A DNA stretch of 64,000 nucleotides. Source: Picochlorum sp. 'celeri' (lineage: Eukaryota > Chlorophyta > Trebouxiophyceae). How positions within the stretch are numbered: the first letter of the stretch is position 1; each line of letters starts with the position of its first letter. Below the pieces are notes generated by a model, which made no database searches, was not told where the DNA came from, and saw only the letters and a program-made list of their open reading frames with translations. The DNA lies in contig JAACMV010000003.1 in the NCBI GenBank assembly GCA_010909725.1, forward strand, positions 124,001 to 188,000. Reading direction: 5' to 3'. Position numbers and translations under genes: made by a program. Shown one piece after another: positions 10,419-20,900 of the stretch.

Positions 10419-11582
10419 ATGCGACGCAAGGACGATTCTGATGTGATATCACAGATAAAAAGTACATTGTCAGGACCATGGAGCGCCAGCAGTGTCGCGG
10501 GCATGCTCACAGTGGAGTCGATAGGCAAGCTTGTAGAGTCTGGAAAACAGTGGGACGCCATGGACCCTTTAGTGAAAGCGAGGCTGCTTATAGCCCCCTT
10601 ATTCATGAGAAAATCAGATTTAGATGCGATTCGTGATGAACTGAGGAAGATTCAGCAGATGGCCAAGTTGGATACAAACGAATGGGTGTCCATGCTTGCA
10701 ATTGCAGTTGACGGGTATGATGGTCGCATTCATACCGACAAGGTGCTGGAGAGTATACCCATAGTTAAGGACACTCTCGATGAGGTGATTGAATTGGCTG
10801 GATCGATCGATCCCATGGCGTATAGGCCATTGGAGGAGGAATACTTGACAGACAGCATCTTGTCAGACATGGGTGCGCCTGTGCGTGGTTCAATCGAACG
10901 AGAGGGTGATGATACTGGCCATACGCATTTCAAGGTAAGAGATCCAAAAGATGTGGTTGGTACAGAGATGCCAGCGCAGCATTCAAAGCCACCACTGGGG
11001 AGCAATGGGTTTGACAGGAAGCGAGATAGAGGTGCTGGGCTGGTTCCCATGGATTCTAAAAAGCTCAAGTCGTCTTCTTTGTTTATCAATCCAAAGTCAA
11101 AGCCTCTGAGTAGGCAGTTGCAATCAAAGCAGCCGGTGCAACAGCACCAAAAGAAGAAGAAGGCTGCAGTGCTTGACATTACTGCCATACAGCAGGCACG
11201 AGCGGTGAACGAGCAGCGTCGGAAAGATTTGGAGATACAAAAGGAGAAGGAGAAAGAAAGGCAGGCGAAAGAGCGGGCGGACAATGCATTGGCTGAGAAA
11301 CAGGCAAAGGAAGAGAGAAAAAGAATGATGAAGGAGGCAGAGAAGAAGAAAAAGGAGATGCAGAAACAAAAGGCAAAGGAGGAGCGAGCCAGGGTAGCAG
11401 AAGAAGCAAAGGCTGCGAAAAAGAAGGAGGCGTTAGAGAAGAAGAAGAAAAAGCCGACGGTGGAGCCAGTGGACCCAAGAGATGTTCGGGCTGCCTTGGA
11501 AAGAGCAGGGATCAGGGCTGATATTCGTTCAGTACATGAAATTCAAAACCCTGACCTTCGATCTGACCAAATGCATAAATAA
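10419..11582 (+). CDS. NELF-A-like (WHSC2-like) negative elongation factor subunit
   Basis: Single-exon 387-residue protein. Residues about 20-150 are helical and match the N-terminal domain of metazoan NELF-A in order and spacing: an LTVESIGKLVE segment, then KARLLIAPLFMRKSDLDAIRDE, then LAKLDTNEWVSMLA-like and YRPLEEEYL-like blocks. Near residue 245 a short basic motif reads KKKAAVLDITAIQQA, parallel to the KLLDISEL motif of NELF-A. The rest is a long Lys/Glu-rich charged coiled coil. In animals NELF-A links NELF to RNA polymerase II during promoter-proximal pausing. NELF is usually considered missing from land plants, so this assignment is notable. Remote similarity rather than identity supports it. 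Confidence 0.65.
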   Translation: MRRKDDSDVISQIKSTLSGPWSASSVAGMLTVESIGKLVESGKQWDAMDPLVKARLLIAPLFMRKSDLDAIRDELRKIQQMAKLDTNEWVSMLAIAVDGYDGRIHTDKVLESIPIVKDTLDEVIELAGSIDPMAYRPLEEEYLTDSILSDMGAPVRGSIEREGDDTGHTHFKVRDPKDVVGTEMPAQHSKPPLGSNGFDRKRDRGAGLVPMDSKKLKSSSLFINPKSKPLSRQLQSKQPVQQHQKKKKAAVLDITAIQQARAVNEQRRKDLEIQKEKEKERQAKERADNALAEKQAKEERKRMMKEAEKKKKEMQKQKAKEERARVAEEAKAAKKKEALEKKKKKPTVEPVDPRDVRAALERAGIRADIRSVHEIQNPDLRSDQMHK

Positions 11583-11656
11583 ATGAATAAATTATGTACA
11601 ATTGTGATACGTATTGATGGATGCGTGCTTGAATCTGTGTGCTGTGTCACTTGAAC

Positions 11657-13162
11657 ATGTCGAGAGCACTGGAGACTGTCCGTCATGCCGCAACACGAGC
11701 GTTGTATCGCTATGTCGGTCATCGCAGGTGTTTTGGAACATTCGAGAGAGGAAATTTCAAAGTACTGGATGAAAAGGATGTCTCTTATTTCAAACAACTG
11801 CTGGGAGCTGGCAGTGTTGTCTACCAAAATGCATTCGATTTGGAGGCGTATAACAGAGATTGGTTGGGAAAATACCGAGGAAATAGTAGCCTTGTGTTGA
11901 AACCAAAGTCTACGCATGAGGTTTCTCATGTTCTACGCTATTGTTATGAACACAGCATTGCGCTAGCACCTCAAGGTGGGAATACAGGTTTGGTAGGTGG
12001 AAGTGTTCCTGTCTTTGACGAGGTTGTCCTGTCCATGTCGAGAATGAATACTATTCATGCATTTGATGAGATCTCTGGCGTCGTGGAATGTGATGCGGGA
12101 TGCGTGTTGGAAGATATTGATCAGTTTTTGCTCCAAAAAGGATATACTGTTCCCCTCGACTTGGGTGCCAAAGGGTCTTGTCAAATAGGCGGAAATGTTG
12201 CAACGAATGCTGGAGGATTGAGATTTTTACGATATGGTAGCTTGCATGGCTCGGTGCTGGGGCTTGAAGTAGTATTACCGAACGGTGAGGTGCTGGACCA
12301 GAATACCTCTGTGAGGAAGGACAACACTGGATATGATCTGAAGCAGCTCTTTATTGGTTCGGAGGGAACGCTTGGTGTTATCACCAAAGTTGCTCTCATG
12401 TGTCCTCAAGAGCCGAAATCAATTCACCTGTGTTATTTGGCATGTCCAACATTTTCCTTGGTGACTGAGGTATTGAAGTTGGCAAAGAAGGAATTGGGTG
12501 AGATATTGGCAGCATTTGAATATCTCGACCAGGAGTCTGTAGATATTGCCGTAGATACGCTGTCTTTACGGAATCCTCTGGGTAAAAATGATGAACGAAT
12601 GTATTATATTGTATTAGAAACGCGTGGGAGTCACCATGGTCATGATACAGAAAAGGTGGAACAGTTTCTGGAATTGTGCATGAGCAAAGGGGTTGTGTCT
12701 GATGGGACGATTGCGCAGGATGCAACGCAGTCGAAAGCGATATGGGAATTGCGAGAGAGTGTGACTGAGGCATTGCGGGTGAAAGGAGCCACCTACAAGT
12801 ACGATGTCTCGGTTCCAATTTATCAGATGGATGCCGTGGTGCAGGAGACAAGGGAGCGATTGAGAAACCAGCCTGATTGCCTGGTTGTCGGGTATGGGCA
12901 TGTCGCTGACAATAATCTCCATCTGAATATATCCGTCCCAAAGTATTCTGACGCAATTCGTGACATGTTAGAACCGTGGATTTATACCAAGGTCACATCA
13001 TTAGGAGGGAGCATATCTGCCGAGCATGGCATCGGGCAGATGAAATCTGCTGCATTGGCACGAACAAAGCCAAAAAATGCATTACATCTAATGCGAGATC
13101 TCAAGAAAACAATAGATCCTAAGGGAATAATGAATCCGTACAAGATATTTACTACGTTATGA
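11657..13162 (+). CDS. D2HGDH: D-2-hydroxyglutarate dehydrogenase (FAD-linked), mitochondrial
   Basis: 501 residues from the ATG at 11657. A short Arg-rich presequence (MSRALETVRHAATRALYR) suggests mitochondrial import. The FAD-binding PCMH-type domain shows PQGGNTGLVGGSVPVFDE, LDLGAKGSCQIGGNVATNAG and GGLRFLRYGSLHG, all near identical to eukaryotic D2HGDH. The C-terminal half has the VGYGHVADNNLHLN metal/substrate motif and SAEHGIGQMK. The enzyme oxidises D-2-hydroxyglutarate to 2-oxoglutarate and passes electrons to ETF in lysine and propionyl-CoA turnover. Only about 75 bp separate it from the NELF-A-like stop. Its own stop lies 6 bp from the stop of the convergent ORP gene. Confidence 0.95.
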   Translation: MSRALETVRHAATRALYRYVGHRRCFGTFERGNFKVLDEKDVSYFKQLLGAGSVVYQNAFDLEAYNRDWLGKYRGNSSLVLKPKSTHEVSHVLRYCYEHSIALAPQGGNTGLVGGSVPVFDEVVLSMSRMNTIHAFDEISGVVECDAGCVLEDIDQFLLQKGYTVPLDLGAKGSCQIGGNVATNAGGLRFLRYGSLHGSVLGLEVVLPNGEVLDQNTSVRKDNTGYDLKQLFIGSEGTLGVITKVALMCPQEPKSIHLCYLACPTFSLVTEVLKLAKKELGEILAAFEYLDQESVDIAVDTLSLRNPLGKNDERMYYIVLETRGSHHGHDTEKVEQFLELCMSKGVVSDGTIAQDATQSKAIWELRESVTEALRVKGATYKYDVSVPIYQMDAVVQETRERLRNQPDCLVVGYGHVADNNLHLNISVPKYSDAIRDMLEPWIYTKVTSLGGSISAEHGIGQMKSAALARTKPKNALHLMRDLKKTIDPKGIMNPYKIFTTL

Positions 13163-13168
13163 ATACAC

Positions 13169-15616
13169 TCATGTCTGTTGGACAAGTGGTCCGAATATAT
13201 CTCTGCAATTTGTAAATGTACCCTTTTCTCTCTCCGGCCAATATTCACCATTGAACTCGAACGACAACTCCCTTGATGAAATATGCCGCTTTGAAGAGCT
13301 TCTCCTCGAAAAGTCGACTTCTTCGAAATTGATAGAAAACCACCTGGGCTTTAATGGAATGCCTTCATCCGCAGCCTTGCGTGCTGCCCGCTGTTTGTGC
13401 TCCAATCTCTGCTTCTCTGCATTAGCTTCCTCCCACATACCACGCTCTGTGAAAGATTGATCAGGGCGTAATCTACTATCTGTAGGTGCCAATTTTTCTC
13501 GGAGCCCTGGAGTAATTTCATTCAATTGAATTGCAAATGAAGTGAGATTGTACCTTGTGGGGTTCTCTGGAGGAGGGTTCTTCTTCCACAGCAATTGTCT
13601 CTTGTTAGGACCCCACAGTACATGCACTTTACTATCCCAATGGCCCGATAGTTGTGGATATTCTAGTTTTTGCCCACGAGATTCGACAAATCCTTCAACT
13701 TGGCGGGGAACTCTGTCAAAAAGCATGCCTGTTTCTTTGAATCGAATCTTCATCACCATGTCTGAGTTCGTATTGTGAATCTTCATAATGCCACCATGGT
13801 CGACATAAATTTTACCCAAAATCAAGTTGTTAATACTGGTCGTCACCTTGTTCCAAAAGTATTGATCCCCATCATCAAAATCCAACCTGAGAACGCCCTC
13901 TGGCTTGAGCTCTATAGATCTCCCCCAGAATTTGCTCTTCACCTCGGCATCTCCTTGGTATGTCCACCCCCTTCCTTCTGCATACGCAGCTATAATGGTT
14001 GGGTGGTGGCTAACCTTTTCTGATATAAATCGAAATCCTTTCTCGACACTAACCAATTCATACGTCTCCCCCAGCAGTGGATTGAATGGCTTTGATGTCC
14101 TTCCAACTGTGGAGGAGTACGGGCTAATTGCAAAAGCTGCCACTCGCACAATTCTCTCCAAGGATCCTTTGGGATACATGTAGGCTTCGTCCAAAAGCTC
14201 ACTGTATTCCAGATCCTCAGCAGTCTTCTCTAGTGCAGATAGAGGCTCGTTAAAATACACTGGCAAGCACACCCTCGTCAAATCCTTCCCCACCATTTCT
14301 TTAATCAAAGACCAAAGAGAAACACTCCTCTCTTGCTGCTTTGGAAGGGGCAGGGCTGCCCTACGCTGAGGAGCCTCTCCCTCTTGAAGCATCCAGGCAG
14401 GGGTGGGCAACTCCTTCTTTGCTGCATCAATGCCATGCTCTTTTCCGCCGTCGTCCCATTTCTCACTCTTTGTTGGAGACTCCATCAACGTGGGCTGCCG
14501 CTCAAGACCGTCATCATTCAAGCTACATACTGCATCAAACTCTGCCAAATCACCCAAACTAGTGTGCCTGCTATGATAATGCTCATGCGCATCGACAAAC
14601 GTCTCACACTCGAAAAACTCTTCATCAGATGACATTTGAGGCTCCATATTCCGCGCTGATTCCTCTCGCATATCCATAGTTTCGTCATCCTCCTCTCCAT
14701 ACGATGATTCCTGTGGCGACTCATTCCCTCGAGCTTGTTCAGTCATCAATCTCCCTTCCACAGCTGCATTCGTTTCCAACTGCCTTTTCTCATTTTCCAA
14801 CCGATACACAATATCCAACAACGTCTTTCGCTTGGAAAATTCCGAATCAGCCAAATCATGATATCTCGTATGCATATCAGTCACCAGTCCCACCACATAT
14901 GTTATCAAAGACTGCGAGCCTCCCAACTCTTCAAGCTTTTCCCGTATATGTTCCGTCTGAGACTTGAAATGATCCTTGGAATGAACCGTCGAATGCTCAT
15001 CAATACGAGACATCTGACGCTTCTCCAAATCCATCTTGGCTTCCTGTATCGCATCAATCCACACCCACCTATCATCCTGGGTCTCGCTGCGAAGTTCCAA
15101 CACACTCGTCCCACTATCAACATAAAATTTGGTCACATCCGCCTTCGACTCCCTCACCTGGCACACCTGCACGTGCATCTCTGCCTTTGGCTTCAACCCT
15201 TCCCCAGCCACACCATGACCATTCATCCTCTGCTGCTCCTTCTCCAACACACCAATCTGAACCCCCACAAGCACAACATCCCCTTGACTCCTTAACCGAT
15301 CCAAGACATCAACCACAGCCACCCTATTCGGCCCATACACTTGATAATACTTCAACACCCCTTGTTGCAACACAAACAGCCTGGGCCTCCATCCAGCAGC
15401 AAGATTCACATACTTTTGCAATACACCAACAATGATCTGTATACCAAAATCAGATGCGTATGTATCAGTATTCGACGTATATCCCCATCCTGGCGGATGA
15501 GATGAGTTGGCTGGGATGCGACCAATCCTTCTCCGATCATAAAGCGCATATCGTACCTTATTCTGCTGCCTAGTATATCCTATAGGACTCAATCTGGTAT
15601 TCTGTGAGGCATTCAT
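13169..15616 (-). CDS. Oxysterol-binding protein-related protein (PH + ORD lipid transfer)
   Basis: 815 residues from the first ATG at 15616; the frame stays open to 15707. A PH domain begins near residue 55 with VGVLQKYVNLAAGWRPRLF and FVLQQGVLKYYQVYG, the plant ORP pattern. A helical, acidic linker follows, and the ORD starts near RVCLPVYFNEPLSALEK. The lipid-exchange signature reads SEKVSHHPTI, close to the canonical EQVSHHPP, and FNPLLGETYE is present. ORPs exchange sterol or PS for PI4P at membrane contact sites. A good acceptor (TATAGTGCAG) ends at 15707, so an extra 5' exon or a leader intron is likely; I could not connect it in frame. Confidence 0.88.
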   Translation of the reverse strand: MNASQNTRLSPIGYTRQQNKVRYALYDRRRIGRIPANSSHPPGWGYTSNTDTYASDFGIQIIVGVLQKYVNLAAGWRPRLFVLQQGVLKYYQVYGPNRVAVVDVLDRLRSQGDVVLVGVQIGVLEKEQQRMNGHGVAGEGLKPKAEMHVQVCQVRESKADVTKFYVDSGTSVLELRSETQDDRWVWIDAIQEAKMDLEKRQMSRIDEHSTVHSKDHFKSQTEHIREKLEELGGSQSLITYVVGLVTDMHTRYHDLADSEFSKRKTLLDIVYRLENEKRQLETNAAVEGRLMTEQARGNESPQESSYGEEDDETMDMREESARNMEPQMSSDEEFFECETFVDAHEHYHSRHTSLGDLAEFDAVCSLNDDGLERQPTLMESPTKSEKWDDGGKEHGIDAAKKELPTPAWMLQEGEAPQRRAALPLPKQQERSVSLWSLIKEMVGKDLTRVCLPVYFNEPLSALEKTAEDLEYSELLDEAYMYPKGSLERIVRVAAFAISPYSSTVGRTSKPFNPLLGETYELVSVEKGFRFISEKVSHHPTIIAAYAEGRGWTYQGDAEVKSKFWGRSIELKPEGVLRLDFDDGDQYFWNKVTTSINNLILGKIYVDHGGIMKIHNTNSDMVMKIRFKETGMLFDRVPRQVEGFVESRGQKLEYPQLSGHWDSKVHVLWGPNKRQLLWKKNPPPENPTRYNLTSFAIQLNEITPGLREKLAPTDSRLRPDQSFTERGMWEEANAEKQRLEHKQRAARKAADEGIPLKPRWFSINFEEVDFSRRSSSKRHISSRELSFEFNGEYWPEREKGTFTNCRDIFGPLVQQT

Positions 15617-15932
15617 GGCCTTTTCTTTGACGAGAGACGTGAACAAATACCAGGAAGATGACTCGTCGTTCCGAGAGAAACCCAACGACAATGGAGGCCT
15701 ATTCTGCACTATAATACATAGTATCGAATCAAATATGGCTTACAGGATTTGGCTATGAATATAGAGTATTCGGAAGACGTCTCAACCGCCATCAACCTTG
15801 ATCAAGAAGAACTCTTCTTCTTCTTCTTCTAACAAGAATGTATCAGATTGTTCTTACACGGCTTGATTTGATTCGATTCGATTATATAGTATACCATTCG
15901 TTGTCGTCGTCATAGATTTTGTTTCCATGTTC
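15617..15932. other. Spacer with possible ORP 5' exon and TTC/GAA tract
   Basis: It contains the ORP acceptor-like site (minus strand), a short minus-strand frame beginning MAVETSSEYS near 15804, and near 15808-15835 a gatcaagaagaa / tcttcttcttc inverted tract. A related gatcaagaagaa tract recurs at 16568. No independent gene is evident. Confidence 0.35.
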
Positions 15933-16491
15933 TCACGATTGAAGAGGATTGGAAGGATACTTGTCCGGATGCAACACCTTGTCAGCCTGTTCCTTCCCAA
16001 GGATGGGCAATCCATCCCCTGGGCAAAGCACTCCAATCTGCACCAGAACACTCGCTTGATCCCAATAAATACGTTCAAACGATACTTTACCATTCTTAAA
16101 TCCAACAACAGCCACGAGGGGCACCTCCACACGCTTGCCGGTCGGAGCAATGCCTGGTAGCATCCATGGCATGTCCACATTATGTGTATACCTGAATATC
16201 AGTTCATCAATCACTCTCATCTCCTTGTCGTCAATCGTGCGCGACACAAGCTCTGTCGATGTATCCTCAGGCATACAAGGAATGAATTTCTCAGCATAAA
16301 AGGTAGATATCGCCTGGACATCAACGCCACCAGTGCTCACAGGGACGTGGTTCACAAAGGCCCCCTGACCCGCTTCCACCATGGTTGACATGGTCTTGTC
16401 GATCGACATTCTTGAGACTGAATTCGTACTCCTGATGCTTTTCCCACGTCTCTTCGATATGCTTTCGTGTTCTACTGCTTTTGTTACCCAT
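15933..16491 (-). CDS. SnoaL-like (NTF2-fold) polyketide-cyclase-type protein, frame broken near its N-terminus
   Basis: The intact frame from ATG 16409 gives 158 residues with FVNHVPVSTGG, YAEKFIPCMPEDT and RIYWDQASVLVQ, typical of the SnoaL-like domain also found attached to carboxymethylenebutenolidases. Family members start with a helix of the form WEKHxEYEF. That helix is present here, from ATG 16491 (MGNKSSRTRKHIEETWEKHQ), but in another frame. The frames meet at about 16410-16418, where TCGA occurs twice in tandem; removing one copy would restore the usual K-[DN]-V-D-x-T-M spacing. So this is a recent mutation, an assembly error, or a gene now starting at 16409. A catalytic role is unknown. 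Confidence 0.75.
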
Positions 16492-16735
16492 TATTAGTAT
16501 TGTGGTTTCAAAATCTTTGATGACAGCCTGGCATCATGATCATGTATGTGATGCGACCAAGGATTCTTGATCAAGAAGAAGAAGAAGAAGAATCTTGCAA
16601 GGAGATCTCCTTGCAAGATCTAGATCCTTCTTCTTAATCTTAAATAGACATTTAGGTATTATTTGTAATACTTGTGTGTCATGTTGGGTGTATTCGTCTG
16701 GATGCGCAATACATCTATATAGAAAAATAATAATA
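16492..16735. promoter_or_regulatory. Divergent promoter with 28-bp perfect palindrome
   Basis: Between the SnoaL-like gene and CWC2 lies a (GAA)n tract at 16573-16591 followed by a perfect palindrome at 16592-16619, centred on GGAGATCTCC and flanked by CTTGCAA/TTGCAAG arms. A smaller palindrome, TCTTGATCAAGA, is at 16565-16576. Function is not known; a dimeric regulator site or a transcript hairpin are possible. Confidence 0.6.
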
Positions 16736-17878
16736 ATGGAATCGACGGCGTTGGAGGAGGAAGACCGTCCAGCGAGGCGGCAGGTCACAGAGGTTGTGAC
16801 CACGCACGCATCGTCTCATGACATGATGACATATAACATTTGGACGCATCGAGGATATCGAGGAAATACACGGCGGGAGGGTCGAGGTAAAATCATCAAG
16901 TCTGAGTATAGATGTCATTCGGCTCTGGACTGCGGTTGGACGAGGGGGGAAAAGGCTGGGAACAGGTTTATATGTTTGTATTTTGCACGAGGGTTGTGCC
17001 ATCATGGGTCCAGCTGTAATTATGTTCACCGGGTGCCTGATGCTGATTTTGAACTATACCATAGGACACAGCCTCAGTATGATATATTTGGGAGGGATAG
17101 GTCGTTGGATATTGATGCAAGTACAAAGGGTGCTGGGAGTTTGAATAGAGATTGCACAACACTGTACTTGTACTTGGGGGCATTAGCATCTCTTCCTGAT
17201 GAGACGGTTGAGAAGATGGTTCGTGACGATTTTGAAGAATGGGGTGAGATTGAAGAGATTAATATAGTGTCTAAAAAGGCTGTTGGGTTTGTGAGGTATA
17301 TTCTGCGGTCTGCATCAGAGTTTGCCAAGGCTGCAATGCATCAGCAGCAGTTGCGAGGGGATACGACGACGGGGACGGTGTTGGATATTCGATGGGCTCA
17401 TGATGATCCAAATCCTGTGGCTATAGCGCGGGTGAAGGCAAAGCAAGAGAAGATGTTGGCAGATGCGTACATGGCAGCGATTGAGAGGCTTCCAGCTGAA
17501 GAGCGGGCAGCCAAGCTGCAGGAGATTGCTCTGTCGCAAGCGCATACAAAGGATGCCGTGACGTCTGCGTATCCGAATACATCGCATCAGTATGAGATGA
17601 TTGGCCATCACGATGCACAAACAGGGGAAGAAGAAGAAGCATCAGCATCAGAAGAAGAAGAGGATGATATCAACAGGTATTTGTCGCCAGACGAGCTAGA
17701 AGAGACGGATGACACACATCCAACAACAACAGCAGCAGCAGCAGTAATAGGTGATGCAAAGAAGAGAAAAGTGGGTGATGGATATGAGAATCATCATGCA
17801 TCTCCTAAAAGCAATGGACAATCAGAAGGCCAAGATCTTTTATTGGGTGGTATTTTGGCCAATTATGAGTCCGAATGA
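16736..17878 (+). CDS. CWC2: Pre-mRNA-splicing factor CWC2/RBM22-like (Torus, CCCH zinc finger, RRM)
   Basis: 380 residues from ATG 16736; the frame is open further upstream but without support. The N-terminal Torus region (YNIWTHRGYRG, YRCHSALDCGWTRGEKAGN) is followed by a CCCH finger, FICLYFARGLCHHGSSC then NYVHR, and an RRM around residues 135-225 (TTLYLYLGALASLP, KKAVGFVRYILRSASEFA). A conserved DIRWAHDDPNP closes the RRM, as in Cwc2. This protein contacts U6 snRNA near the catalytic core as part of the NTC-related group. The C-terminus is acidic and low complexity. The WDR11 start codon follows 83 bp downstream. Confidence 0.92.
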   Translation: MESTALEEEDRPARRQVTEVVTTHASSHDMMTYNIWTHRGYRGNTRREGRGKIIKSEYRCHSALDCGWTRGEKAGNRFICLYFARGLCHHGSSCNYVHRVPDADFELYHRTQPQYDIFGRDRSLDIDASTKGAGSLNRDCTTLYLYLGALASLPDETVEKMVRDDFEEWGEIEEINIVSKKAVGFVRYILRSASEFAKAAMHQQQLRGDTTTGTVLDIRWAHDDPNPVAIARVKAKQEKMLADAYMAAIERLPAEERAAKLQEIALSQAHTKDAVTSAYPNTSHQYEMIGHHDAQTGEEEEASASEEEEDDINRYLSPDELEETDDTHPTTTAAAAVIGDAKKRKVGDGYENHHASPKSNGQSEGQDLLLGGILANYESE

Positions 17879-17961
17879 CCCCATATTTTGTATTAAAAAA
17901 TTGGAATGAATGAGACTATGTAATACTACGTTGTTGTATGCGGTAGAAGAGTAATCTGAGA

Positions 17962-20900
17962 ATGCCAAAGCTCGATATCCTGTCGTACATACCTCAGCCA
18001 CCGAAACCTGAACAATTTGATTGCGTCAAGGTATTTCACGATCGGTTAGTGGCATATCCATGTGGTTCATCGGTTGTGATTAGAGATGTACGTTGAAGGT
18101 GTCTGAATTCAAGTTTCATTTCAGTTCAGTTGTTTTCGAGTCTCATCTGGCGATTGAGCGATGGGAATCAATTGGTTTGGTGCAGATTGAAACATTAGAA
18201 CAGAAGATTGTTCTTGTGAGCGGTCATATTAATTCTAGAGTCACGGCATTGGACTGGTACGGTTGCCTGCCTGTATGGGGTATCGACAGGGCAGGAGATG
18301 AGTGTGGGAGTTTGTGTATGCAGGCATCCAATTGGTTGTGGACAGGCGGTGTCTGGAAATTTACCATTGTTGTTGGCTTCTGGAGATGCGTTGGGGAGAG
18401 TTGTTGTGTGGGATGTTGGTATAGGGGAGCCTGTGACTGTGCTGGGGGATGCAGGAGCGGCATGTGGGTTGAAAGAAAAGGTTGGCGTGGCGGGCATAAC
18501 CTGGGTGACGGCGGGACATATCGTCGCTGTATTGTTAGAGCATGGGCATGTGGTCATATGGGATTGCAAGAGTGCGTGTCATCGTCCTTGGAATATAACA
18601 TTGTTGTGTGTGTCATAGCCTTGTGATGTCTTGCAGATGGAAATATTGTGTGGCAGAAGGATTTGGGGAGCGATGAATACTGTGATATTCAGACAAATCC
18701 TTGCGATGCTCGACATTTGATTTTAAATACGAAAGAGGGAGTATTCAGCTCTCTGTTTTTGAAATCTTTTCATGCTGATCAGGCAATATTCAAGAGGTTT
18801 GAGGCTGAGATATCTCCAGGGGGCTCTCTGCATTGTTGGATGCCTGGTGCACACGACCTTGTAGTTCTTTTGCTACAAAGAGAGGTGGGTGTTATGCGAT
18901 GTTTGTCGAGAGAGAGAGAAAGTCTCTTGCTGTGTGTGTATGTTGATTGATTCATTCATCTGGGTGGTATGGACATGTTTGTGCAGATGATTTTTTTTGA
19001 TATTGACTTTGGACTGTCTCTCGGTTCCATTCGACTTCCACGAGCAATGCCCGACTTTATCAAAATTATTGGAGGATTTGGGCATGCGACGAGTGGTAAG
19101 CATTTCTTCGTGAGAGGATTGGATGTTATTCTGTGTCATCATGCAGATGGGTCGGTGTCGACATGGAAAAGGAATGGTTCGACGCTGGAGTACGTCATGA
19201 TAAGCCACTACGATCTGATAGATCGTGTATGTACTTCCATGTCGAGTCAAGTGTCTTCTGATGCACCGATTCCGAAAACATTTGAATTTGTGACAGCAAT
19301 TTCAGGACCAAAGCGCCATTGTGATACATGCATTGATATGAACAAGAGACCATGGTATCCCAGCAATATTTATATCATTGGAATGTCTAGCAGCGGTTCG
19401 ACATGGAAGTGGGAGCTAAATGCTTCAATAGAAGCACCGAATGTTGTTTCGATGGATGAAGGAGCATCGAATAAGGCAACATCGGTTGCAGACTTTCGCG
19501 GTTTGGGAATGCTTCATGGCAATGTGGAAGCATCTCCTTTGCTGGCAGTCGGAACAGCGGGAGGACATGTGGAGATATATGATGTGAAAAGTAGAGGAGG
19601 GTCTTTTTACTCGTCCTCGCTGGTGAAAAAGTTTAGGACTGGGACGGCTTCTGCAATACATGGAGTGGCATGGCTTGGAACATCAAGTCGTGTGGTCCTG
19701 TACTCTGTGATGGAAGAAGGGAACGGGTCTGATAAAGGCACGGTATTGTATAATAATATCGTGCAGATGGTTGATATATCTGACGGAAGGATAGAAACCA
19801 TAAGGAATACACGCGATGTTGGCAAGATTATTGGGTTAAAACCTTCCCCAACAGGGGCATACTTTCTGCTTCAATCTTCCGGTATGCCTAGTGAGATTTG
19901 GACAGCCTTGATGAAAGGTGGGTCGGCGCGCGTAAGGGAAATTAATCTCGACTTTCGAGCGGCAGAGTGGGTCCCGAAAGGTTTTGGAGTCTCTGAGAGT
20001 GAGCCAATGAGGAGAAAGAATCCTGAATTGGTTCATGTTGATTTTTCATCCAGGAATGATCTCTTTGATGGGTTTGATTCTCTCCCAGAAGATATGCTAA
20101 GCTTTTCTCTGTCGGATTCTCGACTAGGCATTTTACTCGTGAAAGGCAAAAAGATACAGGACACCAGGCCTGTTGCTCCAAATTGGGCGCCCTTGGTCAC
20201 AGGGGAATTCCAGGTCACGTGTTGTGCAGCAGCTGGAGATTATGTGTTTCTCGGGGGAGCTGACGGAACACTAGCCAAATGGAATATTCGGACTGGTGAA
20301 ACTATAGCAGTGGAGACAGGTTGTGTAAAGATCATTAAAATCGATGTGTCAGATGGGTCTGCTGAGGACGGCCTGAAATTGGCTCTCCTGTCATCCTCCC
20401 GGACTTTTGCAGTCCTCTCCATGGAACCAGATGGCAAGTTCAAGTCATCAAAAATAACATGGGTGAGTGGATACTCAAGGGTTGGATACGTGGATGATAT
20501 TATATGGAAAAAACTACCACATGATGAAACTGGGCTGTATCGGAAGACATTAATGCTCCGTTTGAGGGAAGGTGGTGTGTGCCTCATGGATTTTGCGAAA
20601 TCATCTGCAACCACTGGAACACTGATAACAGATCCCAGACATATGGAATGTCCGTTGATCCTTCCTGCGTCGATTCGACACCTCCTGTGTGTGCTCATCC
20701 AGAGTGGGGCAAAGCATGAGCATTTTGCAAGGGCACTTGCATCAGACAGTGATGCAGAGAGCATTGAGGAATCACTTTGGAATATTCTGCCAAGCGCAAG
20801 TTTACAACATATATTGGATTTTAAATCGACAGAGTTGCATCAAAGAGAAGTTCGTCATGATTCCATGCAATCTCCATCAGGACATTCTGCTGATGAGATG

